From positions 1,178,001-1,242,000 of the forward strand of contig NZ_OMOR01000001.1 of NCBI RefSeq assembly GCF_900302465.1: DNA of 64,000 bases, read 5' to 3'. Of this stretch, positions 17,104 through 25,652 are shown piece after piece. Position 1 is the stretch's first letter; each line of letters opens with the position of its first letter. The position numbers and the translations under genes were made by a program. The notes under the pieces are model-generated. The model was not told where the DNA came from. It worked only from the letters and a program-made list of their open reading frames with translations, and made no database searches. Origin of the DNA: Ascidiaceihabitans donghaensis (GTDB lineage Bacteria > Pseudomonadota > Alphaproteobacteria > Rhodobacterales > Rhodobacteraceae).

Positions 17104-18300
17104 ATGGAACTGGGGGGTTCAATGGAACAAGCGGATACAGCTTGGGTACTGGTCGCGACGGTGCTGGTGTTCTTCATGTCATTGCCGGGGCTGGCATTGT
17201 TTTATGGCGGCATGGTGCGGTCACGCAATGTGATCAGTGTCTTTATGCAATGCTATGCGGTGGCCTGCGTTATGGCGATTTTGTGGTATCTCATTGGGTA
17301 TTCAATCGCTTATGGCGATGCAAACGCCGTGTGGGGAGGCGTTGGCAAAGCCCTTTTGTCTGGTGTGACACTGGACAGTAACGTTGGCACGCTGCCTGAA
17401 ATCCTGTTCTTTGCGTTCCAGATGATGTTTGCCATCATCACACCGGCTTTGATTATCGGGGCTTATGCGGAACGGGTGAAATTCGGGTTTGTGATCATGT
17501 TTTCCGGCCTTTGGATGATTCTGGTTTACGCGCCAGTGGCTCATTGGGTCTGGGGCGGCGGCTTTTTGTCGGACGGCGGCATATTTGGCGCGGTTGGTGT
17601 CCGGGACTTTGCAGGCGGACTGGTGGTGCACGAAACAGCCGGGATTGCGGCTTTGATCATTGCCATCATCATTGGCCCACGCCTTGACCGCACGCGTGGA
17701 CCACACAACCCCGGAATGGTGATGATCGGGGCTGCGATGCTTTGGGTGGGTTGGCTTGGGTTCAACGGTGGATCACGTTTGGCTGCCGATTCAAGTGCGG
17801 CCATGGCGATGACAGTGACCGTGATGTCTGCTGCTGCGGCGTCGCTGACATGGATGTTCTGGGAGACGTGGAAGTTCGGGAAATTCACGCTAGTGGGGAT
17901 GGTCACAGGCACCATTTCGGGACTGGCCGCGATCACACCTGCATCCGGATATGTCGGACCGGGATATGCTTTGATGATTGGGTTTGTCGCCGGTATCTTG
18001 TGCCAGGAAACAGTGTACTTCTTGCGCGACAAGCTGAATGTCGACGATTCACTGGATGTCTTTGCCGTGCATGGGGCAGGGGGTATATTTGGATCGTTGA
18101 TGATGGCAGCTGTAGGCGCCGCGTCTTGGGGGGTTCAATTGGGTGGCATCGCCATCATCGGCGTGTACACCATCGCTATGACGCTGGTCGTTGTGTTCTT
18201 TTGCAAGGGCGTGACGGGCATCCGCGTCGATGAAGCGACTGAATTGGAAGGCTTGGACACAGCGGTGCACGGGCAGCGTGGGTACGAGCTAAACTCGTAA
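17104..18300 (+). CDS. amt: Ammonium transporter (Amt family)
   Basis: 398 residues with about eleven hydrophobic segments. The pore residues are recognisable: F-Y-G-G-M-V-R-S-R-N after the first helix, the Asp and first His of the twin-His site in D-F-A-G-G-L-V-V-H-E-T-A-G, and the second His in V-F-A-V-H-G-A-G-G. Inner-membrane trimeric channel for ammonium uptake. The ATG at 17104 has AAAGGGA in front; the frame extends upstream but without family similarity. No glnK (PII) gene is adjacent, unlike the usual glnK-amtB pair. A strong terminator follows. The gene lies between fabB and fabA in the opposite direction. Confidence 0.92.
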   Translation: MELGGSMEQADTAWVLVATVLVFFMSLPGLALFYGGMVRSRNVISVFMQCYAVACVMAILWYLIGYSIAYGDANAVWGGVGKALLSGVTLDSNVGTLPEILFFAFQMMFAIITPALIIGAYAERVKFGFVIMFSGLWMILVYAPVAHWVWGGGFLSDGGIFGAVGVRDFAGGLVVHETAGIAALIIAIIIGPRLDRTRGPHNPGMVMIGAAMLWVGWLGFNGGSRLAADSSAAMAMTVTVMSAAAASLTWMFWETWKFGKFTLVGMVTGTISGLAAITPASGYVGPGYALMIGFVAGILCQETVYFLRDKLNVDDSLDVFAVHGAGGIFGSLMMAAVGAASWGVQLGGIAIIGVYTIAMTLVVVFFCKGVTGIRVDEATELEGLDTAVHGQRGYELNS

Positions 18301-18334
18301 CACTGGTTTGACGTCTAAGACAGTCTTCATAAAG

Positions 18335-18371
18335 AAGCCCCCGCCGGGTTATCGGCGGGGGCTTTTTTTTA
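18335..18371 (+). terminator. Rho-independent terminator of amt
   Basis: An 11-bp GC-rich stem (AGCCCCCGCCG pairs with CGGCGGGGGCT) with loop GGTTAT, followed by eight T. It lies 35 bp after the amt stop and may also serve the convergent fabA. Confidence 0.92.
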
Positions 18372-18396
18372 AGTGTTGCTGTGATGTTGCGCGCAA

Positions 18397-18906
18397 TTAG
18401 CTTTCGCTGAGTGCGACCTTCATGTCTGTCACCTGATAGATCACTTCACCATCAGCTTCGACGATACCGTCTGCCACACCCATCGTCAGACGGCGCGTCT
18501 GGATCGCTTTCTTGAAGTCAATTTTGTAGGTCAACATTTTGCGTTCGGGGCGCACCATGCCGGTGAGCTTCACTTCGCCCACGCCTAGCGCGTAACCGCG
18601 GCCCTGCCATCCGCGCCAGCCCAAATTGAATCCGGTCAATTGCCACAGACCATCAAGGCCCAAGCAACCGGGCATAATCGGGTTGCCTGGGAAGTGGCAG
18701 TCGAAGAACCACAGATCGGGTGTGATATCGAATTCGGCCAGCACGTGGCCCTTGCCGTGGTCCCCACCATCTTCAGAGATATCGGTGATCCGATCCATCA
18801 TAAGCATAGGAGGCATGGGCAATTGCGCATTGCCCGGACCAAACAACTCGCCGCGCGCACATTTCAGTAGGTCGTCCTTGTCAAAGCTGCTTGGGTATTC
18901 GGCCAT
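18397..18906 (-). CDS. fabA: 3-hydroxydecanoyl-[acyl-carrier-protein] dehydratase/isomerase
   Basis: 169 residues of the hot-dog fold. The active-site helix region [17 protein letters not shown] carries the catalytic His and, on the partner side, Asp. It dehydrates and isomerises the C10 intermediate, the branch point to unsaturated fatty acids, and works with FabB. The ATG at 18906 begins the conserved M-A-E-Y-P-S-S-F; the longer frame is rejected. Divergent from irr across 229 bp. Confidence 0.93.
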   Translation of the reverse strand: MAEYPSSFDKDDLLKCARGELFGPGNAQLPMPPMLMMDRITDISEDGGDHGKGHVLAEFDITPDLWFFDCHFPGNPIMPGCLGLDGLWQLTGFNLGWRGWQGRGYALGVGEVKLTGMVRPERKMLTYKIDFKKAIQTRRLTMGVADGIVEADGEVIYQVTDMKVALSES

Positions 18907-19135
18907 TTTGGCGCGTCTCCTGATCGAAGTTTCGTTAATTCCCTCTAGCATTTGCGCTTGGCGCACTGCAAGGGCGCGCCCGTTGCAGGATGCACAGGAT
19001 ACGTGACGTTGTCGTTGTATGGCTTTGCCGTGTCGCGCCTTAGTGCATGTTCGTCACAGTGCGGGGGTTTTGAATTGAAAATCAGTCGCAACAGTTCTAC
19101 ATATGCAAGTAACGCACTTGGAAAGGTGAATTGAA

Positions 19136-19546
19136 ATGTCGCATCAACAGGTTGGCTCTGACTGGTTGGCTTCAGCCGGACTACGCCCCACACGTCAGCG
19201 TGTGGCTTTGGCGGCGTTGCTTGTGGGTGACGGCCAAAATCGTCACGTCACGGCTGAAAGTCTGTTTGAAGCGGCCAAATCCGAAGGCCATCCTGTATCC
19301 TTGGCAACTGTGTACAACACCCTCAGCGCGTTCTGCGACGTGGGATTGATGCAAGAGGTGACTGTGGATGGTTCAAAAAGCTATTTTGACACCAACACAC
19401 ATGACCACCCCCACTTCTATTGGGAAGACGAAGCGGTTTTGACCGATGCACCGTCGGATCAACTGGTTATCTCGCAGTTGCCGAACGTCCCAGCGGGTGC
19501 CGAAATCGCATCCGTGGATGTGGTTATCCGTTTGCGTCGCAAGTAA
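19136..19546 (+). CDS. irr: Irr-type iron response regulator (Fur family)
   Basis: 136 residues. The winged-helix half has L-R-P-T-R-Q-R-V-A-L and the recognition helix V-S-L-A-T-V-Y-N-T-L. The dimer half has the N-T-H-D-H-P-H-F-Y segment, with the histidine cluster of Irr in place of the Cys-x-x-Cys pairs of Fur. In alphaproteobacteria Irr represses haem synthesis and activates iron uptake under low iron. Neighbouring fabA divergently is a typical Rhodobacterales location. The ribosome site is GGAAAGG. A weak hairpin (19556-19572) follows the stop. Confidence 0.88.
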   Translation: MSHQQVGSDWLASAGLRPTRQRVALAALLVGDGQNRHVTAESLFEAAKSEGHPVSLATVYNTLSAFCDVGLMQEVTVDGSKSYFDTNTHDHPHFYWEDEAVLTDAPSDQLVISQLPNVPAGAEIASVDVVIRLRRK

Positions 19547-19555
19547 CGCGGCCCT

Positions 19556-19572
19556 GACCCTACGGGTCTTTC
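19556..19572 (+). terminator. Weak hairpin terminator candidate after irr
   Basis: GACCC-TAC-GGGTC followed by TTTC, ten bases after the irr stop. The stem is short and the T-run is only three long, so termination would be partial. Confidence 0.4.
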
Positions 19573-19825
19573 AAAAGCTTTGGACTGTTCCCATGCCTAT
19601 CCCCTCAGATCAGGGGGGATGAACCGCAATCGTTGGTAGGTGTAGGGTTACTCGTTACCTGAGTACGCCCGCGCCAACAATTGCGCGACACCGCTGTATT
19701 GGCCTGTGAGGCATCTTGCCTCAAGGTAAGGATTTCCACCAGTGTACATGATTGCAGACTGTGCGGGACCCGTCGAATCGCGCTATCATCCCGCCTAAAT
19801 GACATTCCCATGAGAAGATGCCGCA
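19573..19825. other. Structured intergenic region between irr and the PhyH gene
   Basis: 253 bp without a credible gene but rich in inverted repeats. ATCCCCT (19599-19605) pairs with AGGGGGAT ending at 19620. ACTC-GTTACCT-GAGT lies near 19650. TGAGGCA-TCT-TGCCTCA at 19707-19723 is a perfect 7-bp stem with a 3-base loop. It does not match the landmarks of tmRNA, SRP RNA, RNase P RNA or a tRNA. It could be a small RNA or a 5' leader of the PhyH gene. Confidence 0.35.
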
Positions 19826-20632
19826 ATGCCTGCACAATCCAGCGCCGTCATGGCCACCCCTGAAATGATTGCCACCTATCAAGCGGACGGCGTGGTTTTG
19901 ATTCCAGGCTTGTTTGCGGACCATGTGGATACATTGCGGGACGGGGTTGCACGCAACATGGAACGCCCTGGTCCCTATGCCTCCAACAACGACCGCAAGG
20001 GGGAAACGGGGCGGTTTTTTGATGATTACTGCAATTGGCAGCGCATCGAAGAGTTTGAAGAGGTCATTCGGACGTCGGGGGCGGCGGATGTTGCTGCGGA
20101 CTTGATGGGGTCAACGTCTGTGCAATTGTTCCATGATCATGTTCTGGTCAAGGAACCCGGTACGTCCATGGCGACGCCGTGGCATTCGGATGGACCATAT
20201 TACTTTGTGCAAGGTCAGCAGACTGTTAGCTTTTGGTCGCCTTTGGACGAGGTAACGGATGCGTCTTTGCGGTGTGTTGCAGGGTCACATCTTTGGGACA
20301 AAGATGTGTTGCCGACGCGCTGGGCAAAAGGGGACCCTTTCTTTGATCCGGCCCCCTATATCCCTGCGCCTGACCCCGAGGCGGAAGGCATGCGCGTCGT
20401 TGAATATGCGATGCAGCCGGGCGACGCCGTGGCGTTTCATTACCGGACGTTGCATGGTGCGCGTGGCAATACGTCCTCGTCGCGCAGACGTGCGTTTTCG
20501 TTGCGCCTTGTTGGCGACGATGCACGTTACGTGGAGCGGCCGGGGCCGACGTCACCGCCCTTTCCGGGGCATGACATGGTGGCCGGCCAACGGTTGCGTG
20601 AAGATTGGTTTCCGATGTTGAAGGGCAATTGA
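19826..20632 (+). CDS. Phytanoyl-CoA dioxygenase (PhyH) family protein
   Basis: 268 residues of the Fe(II)/2-oxoglutarate oxygenase fold. The iron triad is H-S-D in T-P-W-H-S-D-G-P-Y-Y and the distal His in H-G-A-R-G-N; the following R-R-A-F-S-L-R-L strand supplies the Arg that binds 2-oxoglutarate. The family hydroxylates varied small molecules (ectoine, alkyl-lipids, secondary metabolites). No ectoine genes are nearby, so the substrate is unknown. The longest ATG is used; an ATG eight codons later (M-A-T-P-E-M-I) is also possible. Confidence 0.85.
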   Translation: MPAQSSAVMATPEMIATYQADGVVLIPGLFADHVDTLRDGVARNMERPGPYASNNDRKGETGRFFDDYCNWQRIEEFEEVIRTSGAADVAADLMGSTSVQLFHDHVLVKEPGTSMATPWHSDGPYYFVQGQQTVSFWSPLDEVTDASLRCVAGSHLWDKDVLPTRWAKGDPFFDPAPYIPAPDPEAEGMRVVEYAMQPGDAVAFHYRTLHGARGNTSSSRRRAFSLRLVGDDARYVERPGPTSPPFPGHDMVAGQRLREDWFPMLKGN

Positions 20633-20812
20633 AGGCCCGGTGCGGAACCCACGGTCAGCATCGCTTACGCGTATTGCGTGCATAGCACTTGATCGCTCGG
20701 GCAAAGGCTGACAAGCTGTACGCAGTCGACACCCCAACATTTCTTGGTGTTTTCGTTATGTATTTCAGCTTTTGCGCCGCTTTTCAGGTGCGCCTTTTTC
20801 AGGAGACAGACT

Positions 20813-21103
20813 ATGCCCACAGTCACACCAGCATCCTTTACTGCCCGTGGTTGGCAGGAACATTATTCCGGATTCCCAGCCGACTTGTTTTTTGCAGCAG
20901 GTGTGGGTGAGCCGTGGGCTTTGACCCCGCATTTGCACGTGAATTATGCTATCGGCGGCGCATTGCAGTCGATGACTTACAAGAATGCCGTCGGTCAAAA
21001 CACATATCTTTTTCAAAACGGCATGTGGAATGATGTGAATATTTCGCTGTTTGCGGCATCGCCTTTACAGCCCGAAATCGCATTTGCGCGTGCCTTGGCC
21101 TGA
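20813..21103 (+). CDS. Small conserved-looking protein of unknown function
   Basis: 96 residues from the ATG at 20813, which has AGGAGA eight bases upstream. An in-frame extension from 20744 has no ribosome site and is rejected. The protein is soluble and aromatic-rich (W-Q-E-H-Y-S-G-F, H-L-H-V-N-Y, F-Q-N-G-M-W) with no motif that I recognise. It converges with the SDR gene, 27 bp apart. Confidence 0.6.
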   Translation: MPTVTPASFTARGWQEHYSGFPADLFFAAGVGEPWALTPHLHVNYAIGGALQSMTYKNAVGQNTYLFQNGMWNDVNISLFAASPLQPEIAFARALA

Positions 21104-21130
21104 AAGGTTTTGCACGAACTGCAAGCGGGC

Positions 21131-21742
21131 TTAATCCACTGTGATCACCTGGCCTGTTTGCGCGCCCTCTACGCTTTTGACAAACGCACGTCCGACCCGG
21201 TCTGATGCCACGGGCGTGTGCCCCGCGAACCAAGCCCCGTAGCGTGCTGCCGATACATCCAGCATCCCGGGACTGACCACGTTGATGCGCAGCCCGCGCG
21301 GCATTTCAATAGCGGCACTTTTGACAAAACCGGCAAGGGCACCATTGGCCGTTGCGGCCCCGACCCCTTGGACAATCGGATCACGGTCCAAAATGCCGCT
21401 GGTCAGGGTGAAAGATCCGCCATCAGCCAGATGTCCCAATCCCCCCAGTACCAGATTGATTTGCCCCATGACCTTTTGGTGCAGGCCCAGCATCATCGTG
21501 TCGCTGGTTTGATCGGAAAGCGGGGCAAAATGCGCGTCACCTGCCGTGCAGACCACTGCGCCCAATGTTCCGAAGGTGTCTGTAATGCGCGCATACATCG
21601 CATCCACAGACGCGCTGTCCGACATGTCGACGTGAACATCACCGCCCGAACGCCCGGCCCGGATCAGCGTGTGATTGGCTTTCAATGCGGCGCAAGCTGC
21701 CTGTCCGATGTCACCTGCTGCACCAATGACAAGAATGTTCAT
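21131..21742 (-). CDS. Short-chain dehydrogenase/reductase
   Basis: 203 residues. The N-terminal nucleotide loop is G-A-A-G-D-I-G, with an Arg in A-G-R-S-G-G-D after the second strand that favours NADP(H). The usual Tyr-x-x-x-Lys is not obvious: the matching region reads G-A-A-T-A-N-G-A-L-A-G-F-V-K-S-A, with Asn where the Tyr would be and Lys in place. It may therefore be a non-classical SDR. The ATG at 21742 overlaps the MerR stop as ATGA, so regulator and enzyme form a two-gene operon. Confidence 0.8.
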   Translation of the reverse strand: MNILVIGAAGDIGQAACAALKANHTLIRAGRSGGDVHVDMSDSASVDAMYARITDTFGTLGAVVCTAGDAHFAPLSDQTSDTMMLGLHQKVMGQINLVLGGLGHLADGGSFTLTSGILDRDPIVQGVGAATANGALAGFVKSAAIEMPRGLRINVVSPGMLDVSAARYGAWFAGHTPVASDRVGRAFVKSVEGAQTGQVITVD

Positions 21743-22101
21743 GATGTTGCCCCCAACAAATCGTTGTAGCGTTCCAGCTTGTGTTCCAGCAAGGCGCGGC
21801 ACGCCGTCAGTTTGACCTGTTGACCCTGAAGATAAGTATCATGGGCGAACAGAATGTCTTTGCGGTCTTGCACCGTCACGTCACCCTTGCGGTACAGCCC
21901 TGCAAAGTGGCGCATGGTTTTGAGTGGCATGCCAGTGTCGCGCAGCGATGCCAGCAGGGCCAGCCAATCAACGTTTTCTGGTGAAAACTGGCGGTGCCCG
22001 TCCGTGCCACGCAAAACACCCGGCAGCATGCCCGACGCCTCGTAGTATCTGATCGTGTGGGTCGATAAACCGCTGGCGCGGGCTGCTTCCGAAATCTTCA
22101 T
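21739..22101 (-). CDS. MerR-family transcriptional regulator
   Basis: 120 residues. The winged-helix start M-K-I-S-E-A-A-R-A-S-G-L-S-T-H-T-I-R-Y-Y-E and the E-N-V-D-W-L second wing are diagnostic, followed by a coiled-coil dimer helix. No cysteine metal site is seen at the C-terminus, so a small organic or oxidative signal is more likely than a metal. It is translationally coupled to the downstream SDR, a common layout for MerR regulators that control an adjacent oxidoreductase (AdhR/NmlR-like). Confidence 0.9.
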   Translation of the reverse strand: MKISEAARASGLSTHTIRYYEASGMLPGVLRGTDGHRQFSPENVDWLALLASLRDTGMPLKTMRHFAGLYRKGDVTVQDRKDILFAHDTYLQGQQVKLTACRALLEHKLERYNDLLGATS

Positions 22102-22177
22102 ATGCTGTGTTCCTTCAAACCCCTTATGGCGTGTTACCGGGTTGAAGTAACTCTAAGTCAAGACATCTTTGGATGTG

Positions 22178-23050
22178 TCAAAACCATTGCCCCGGTTCCA
22201 TCAGCCCCAAATCCAGCAATTGCCGCGAATGCCATTCGAACGGGGCAGAGTTGTGCCATTTGAAGGTGTGGATATCAAAACGGCTTCCCGGATTGCGCTT
22301 TAGCGCTTTGGCGGTGCGAAACGAACAAACCGCTGCGGTGATGTTGTGGTGCCAAGGGCAGGCGTAGGTGTTGTATTCTTCGTCCGAGAACGTGTGATCT
22401 TCACGCAGCTGCAATCCCGGTTTGGTACGGAAAATAGAAATCCGGTCAATCTTGCGGCGTGCGGGCGGGATGTGTTCTTCGTAACGCCAGCGCAACCCCC
22501 CGAAGAAATCCAACTGGCGATCTTTTGGATGGCCGTGGTTTTCAATATCGGCACGCGCCAGCGCATAGTATCCGGAACGGTCCAGATGTGCGGCATCCAG
22601 CGACACTGCATCGGGGTGCCTGTCCAGATCATCTGCATATAAATCCAACACATATGTCAGCATCGCATCGCGGCGTTCTTCTGTGTGAAACGCCAACATT
22701 TCCCCGATGCTGCGGGTCTCGCAGAACGGATGGAACAGGTATTCAGCGTTAAAGCAGTAGTAAATCCAGACGCCTGGCGCTGCTGCTGCAATCAAGCGGT
22801 TCATCGCCTCGGTGGCCGCTTCAGAGCTGGTCAAGGCGTGATCAATGCGGTGCACGGTGTTTTGCAAATCGCGTGGAAGGTCAAATTCAGGCGGCATCAC
22901 GGCGATGATGTTCACAAATCCGGCTTGCTGGTTGTGGCGCAGTGTTGTGGCGACTTCCACCTCATCCTCAACCAAAACGATAGAAATAGGCCCTTTGGCC
23001 AAAATCTCTGCCCCGTCTTTGATGAATGTATCTAAACTGTCGTACTGCAT
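22178..23050 (-). CDS. Conserved protein, possible glycosyltransferase-2-like
   Basis: 290 residues, soluble, with no signal peptide. The first 60 residues form an alternating beta/alpha pattern (I-S-I-V-L-V-E-D-E-V-E, I-I-A-V-M-P). The central part is rich in aromatic and acidic residues (W-I-Y-Y-C-F-N-A-E-Y-L-F, D-F-F-G-G-L-R-W-R-Y-E-E-H). The C-terminus has W-H-N-S-A-P-F-E-W-H. I have seen related proteins called family 2 glycosyltransferase-like in roseobacters, but no clear D-x-D site is visible, so the function stays open. Divergent from miaB. Confidence 0.6.
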   Translation of the reverse strand: MQYDSLDTFIKDGAEILAKGPISIVLVEDEVEVATTLRHNQQAGFVNIIAVMPPEFDLPRDLQNTVHRIDHALTSSEAATEAMNRLIAAAAPGVWIYYCFNAEYLFHPFCETRSIGEMLAFHTEERRDAMLTYVLDLYADDLDRHPDAVSLDAAHLDRSGYYALARADIENHGHPKDRQLDFFGGLRWRYEEHIPPARRKIDRISIFRTKPGLQLREDHTFSDEEYNTYACPWHHNITAAVCSFRTAKALKRNPGSRFDIHTFKWHNSAPFEWHSRQLLDLGLMEPGQWF

Positions 23051-23171
23051 TGCCTGCCTGCTTTTCTTCTTATCGCCTAGAATCGGTTAATTTGCCGTGC
23101 ATTGCAAGCGTCACACGCGCCTGATAAGTCGTGCCGCAATCGCGCCCACTCCCACATGACCGGATTGCCCC

Positions 23172-24512
23172 ATGACCAGCTCCAAAATGACCGGCCCCAA
23201 AAAGCTATTCATTAAAACCTATGGCTGCCAGATGAATGTCTATGACAGCGAACGCATGTCTGAGGCATTGGGCGGGCAGGGGTATGTGGAAACGGACCGT
23301 CAGGAGGATGCCGATATGATCCTTTTGAACACCTGTCACATTCGTGAAAAGGCCGTTGAAAAAGTCTATTCTGATCTGGGGCGTTTGCGCAAATTCAAAG
23401 ACGTGAAGCCGGACTTGAAAATTGGCGTTGCGGGCTGTGTGGCTCAGGCCGAGGGCGGCGAGATTATGCGCCGTCAGCCGCTTGTTGATTTGGTGGTGGG
23501 CCCGCAGTCTTACCACCGTTTGCCGGAAATGGAGGCGCAAACCCAAAAGGGCCAAAAAGCGCTGGATACCGATTTCCCCGAAGAGGATAAATTCGAACAC
23601 CTGAAGGCACGCCCAAAGGCAAAACGTGCCCCGTCTGCGTTTCTGACGGTGCAAGAAGGCTGCGACAAATTCTGCGCCTTTTGTGTCGTGCCCTACACGC
23701 GCGGTGCAGAAGTTAGCCGACCCGTGGACCGTATCCTGACCGAAGCCCGCGATCTGGTGGAACGCGGAGTACGCGAAATCACGCTTTTGGGTCAAAACGT
23801 CAACGCCTACCATGGTGCAGGACCAGATGGGTCGGATTACACTTTGGCAAAGCTGATTTGGGATCTGGACAAAGTGGACGGGCTGGAACGTATCCGCTTC
23901 ACCACATCGCATCCCAACGACATGACCGATGACCTGATCGAGGCACATGGCACCTGTGCCAAGCTGATGCCGTATCTGCATTTGCCGGTGCAATCGGGAA
24001 GTGACCGCATCCTGAAACGAATGAACCGCAGCCACACAGCTGAAAGCTATTTGCGACTGATCGAACGCATCCGCGAGGCCCGTCCCGATATCGTCATGTC
24101 TGGTGATTTCATCGTGGGCTTTCCCGAGGAAACAGAGGAAGATTTTCAAGCAACCATGGATTTGGTCGAAGAGGTCAAATACGGTTATGCCTATTCCTTC
24201 AAGTACTCGACCCGTCCGGGCACACCCGCAGCCGAAAGGCCGCTTGTCGATGCGGCGGCCGCTGATGACCGGTTGCAACGCCTGCAAGGGCTGATCACGC
24301 ATCACCAACGCGCTATTCAGGATGCGATGGTCGGGCGCACCGTTGGTGTTCTTTTCGAAAAGCCGGGCCGCATGGACGGCCAAATGGTGGGCAAATCCGA
24401 TCATTTGCATGCGGTGCATGTCAAGGATTGCTCTGCTGCAATCGGAGAGGTGCGCCCGGTAAGAATCGTCTCTGCCGGGACCAATTCTCTGGCGGGTGAA
24501 TTGATCCTGTAA
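23172..24512 (+). CDS. miaB: tRNA-2-methylthio-N6-dimethylallyladenosine synthase
   Basis: 446 residues. The N-terminal UPF0004 domain has three cysteines (Y-G-C-Q-M-N, L-N-T-C-H-I-R, G-C-V-A-Q). The radical SAM motif is C-D-K-F-C-A-F-C, and the C-terminal TRAM domain binds tRNA. It adds the methylthio group at A37 of tRNAs reading UNN codons, using two 4Fe-4S clusters. It lies upstream of phoH-ybeY-corC-lnt as in many proteobacteria, but here the OmpA/lipoprotein pair is inserted in between. Confidence 0.95.
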   Translation: MTSSKMTGPKKLFIKTYGCQMNVYDSERMSEALGGQGYVETDRQEDADMILLNTCHIREKAVEKVYSDLGRLRKFKDVKPDLKIGVAGCVAQAEGGEIMRRQPLVDLVVGPQSYHRLPEMEAQTQKGQKALDTDFPEEDKFEHLKARPKAKRAPSAFLTVQEGCDKFCAFCVVPYTRGAEVSRPVDRILTEARDLVERGVREITLLGQNVNAYHGAGPDGSDYTLAKLIWDLDKVDGLERIRFTTSHPNDMTDDLIEAHGTCAKLMPYLHLPVQSGSDRILKRMNRSHTAESYLRLIERIREARPDIVMSGDFIVGFPEETEEDFQATMDLVEEVKYGYAYSFKYSTRPGTPAAERPLVDAAAADDRLQRLQGLITHHQRAIQDAMVGRTVGVLFEKPGRMDGQMVGKSDHLHAVHVKDCSAAIGEVRPVRIVSAGTNSLAGELIL

Positions 24513-24580
24513 GGCAATATCTTGCCCAATCAGCATGCAATTGTGTGAAATCAGCGGGTTATTGTGGTAACTGCCGCCAA

Positions 24581-24602
24581 TTAAACCACAATATATGGTT
24601 AA
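24581..24602 (+). promoter_or_regulatory. AT-rich palindrome with a CtrA-like half site
   Basis: TTAAACCA at 24581 is mirrored by TGGTTAA ending at 24602, and ATGGTTAA (24595-24602) is the complement of the TTAACCAT motif found in many CtrA targets. It lies about 115 bases before the OmpA-domain gene in a 204-bp gap. The TTAA boxes are 14 apart, not the classical 7, so this is tentative. Confidence 0.3.
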
Positions 24603-24716
24603 AGTGACTTCACACGTCAGTCGTTTTTTCATATCGTGATCCGTATCGTCGAAAGCCAATGACCAACTGGGACAGATGCGAGGCTTTTGTGGGGGAATAA
24701 TAAAAGGAACAGGGCT

Positions 24717-25304
24717 GTGGGATATTCGATTTCCAAAGCAGTGCGCACGTGTCTAGCCGCTACAGCAACAATTGCTGTTGGCCTGACGGCTGTTGTCGAC
24801 AGCGCGTCTGCTCAAGGCATTTTTGAACGCAACAATGCCAAAACGAACGAACGTTATGTGCCAACCATCTGGGTTGATCCCGATGGATGCGAACATTGGG
24901 TTATGGACGACGGCTACGAAGGCTACATGTCACCACACACAAACCGTCAGGGTATTCCGGTCTGCCGCCGGGGCAACGTGTGTGGCGTTATGAACTCTGA
25001 CCAGTTCTTCAAAACAAACAGCGCACGCATCTCTGCGGATGGCAAAGCGCGTTTGGCCCAGTTCTTCCAGTCTGCCGGTGCAGTCAGCTACATTATCGTA
25101 GGTCACACAGACAGCCGCGCCTCTGACCAATACAACATGCGCTTATCCTTTAACCGCGCCTCTGCTGTGGCCGGTGTGGCGCAAAGCGCTGGTGCACGTA
25201 TCGCAGACGTGCGTGGCTACGGCGAACGTTTGCCTGCCGCGTCCAACAAGACGGCTGGTGGCATGGCGAAGAACCGCCGCGTCGAAATCATTTGTATCCG
25301 CTAA
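24717..25304 (+). CDS. Exported OmpA-domain protein with an N-terminal two-cysteine module
   Basis: 195 residues from a GTG with AAAAGGAAC upstream; longer starts would spoil the signal peptide (about 1-30, ending S-A-S-A). Residues 52-83 form a short module W-V-D-P-D-G-C-E-H-W ... G-I-P-V-C with two cysteines. The OmpA/MotB C-terminal domain follows (F-F-K-T-N-S-A, V-G-H-T-D-S-R, Y-N-M-R-L-S-F-N-R-A, K-N-R-R-V-E-I), which binds peptidoglycan. The protein should sit in the periplasm holding the cell wall. The next gene repeats the same module as a lipoprotein, so both likely act together at the envelope. Confidence 0.85.
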   Translation: MGYSISKAVRTCLAATATIAVGLTAVVDSASAQGIFERNNAKTNERYVPTIWVDPDGCEHWVMDDGYEGYMSPHTNRQGIPVCRRGNVCGVMNSDQFFKTNSARISADGKARLAQFFQSAGAVSYIIVGHTDSRASDQYNMRLSFNRASAVAGVAQSAGARIADVRGYGERLPAASNKTAGGMAKNRRVEIICIR

Positions 25305-25316
25305 GGGAGAGCTGAC

Positions 25317-25631
25317 ATGACATTTCTTAAAACAGCTCTGGTGCTGGGGTGCTGCGGCCTGATCTCCGCGTGTGGCGAAGGCGGCGGTGGTAAAGTAAAT
25401 ACCAACAAAACCATCGATTACGGCTTTAAAAAGAAAGACCTGAGCCAGCTTGTGGCTGGTGTTTGGGTTGATCCGAACGGCTGTGACCACTGGATTATCG
25501 ACGATGGCATCGAAGGCTATCTGTCCCAGCGTCTTGACCAATTTGGCAAGCCTGTATGTTCCGGCATTGCGCCGCCTAACACGGCAACCGGCCCCTACAA
25601 AGGCAACCAAACGATCAACGATCCGCTCTAA
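25317..25631 (+). CDS. Small lipoprotein sharing the two-cysteine module
   Basis: 104 residues. The signal peptide ends in the lipobox L-I-S-A-C, so it is a lipoprotein. A glycine-rich linker (G-E-G-G-G-G) leads to residues 50-81, W-V-D-P-N-G-C-D-H-W ... G-K-P-V-C. This is the same 32-residue module as in the upstream OmpA-domain protein, with both cysteines, the D-D-G and the E-G-Y in register. There is no other domain. It starts 12 bp after the upstream stop and is closed by a strong terminator, making a dedicated two-gene operon. The function is unknown. Confidence 0.85.
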   Translation: MTFLKTALVLGCCGLISACGEGGGGKVNTNKTIDYGFKKKDLSQLVAGVWVDPNGCDHWIIDDGIEGYLSQRLDQFGKPVCSGIAPPNTATGPYKGNQTINDPL

Positions 25632-25652
25632 GCGTGCCGATATCCAAAAAAT

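Noticed and set aside
19547-19825. tmRNA, 6S RNA, SRP RNA or RNase P RNA in the irr-phyH gap
   Set aside because: No tag-peptide coding segment or CCA-type acceptor, no SRP GGAAG tetraloop region, no RNase P core, and the location differs from the usual 6S site by zapA.
23205-24659. Long open frame (484 codons) on the minus strand over miaB
   Set aside because: It lies fully antisense to a certain gene, has no ribosome site and no recognisable domain; codon bias of miaB explains its openness.
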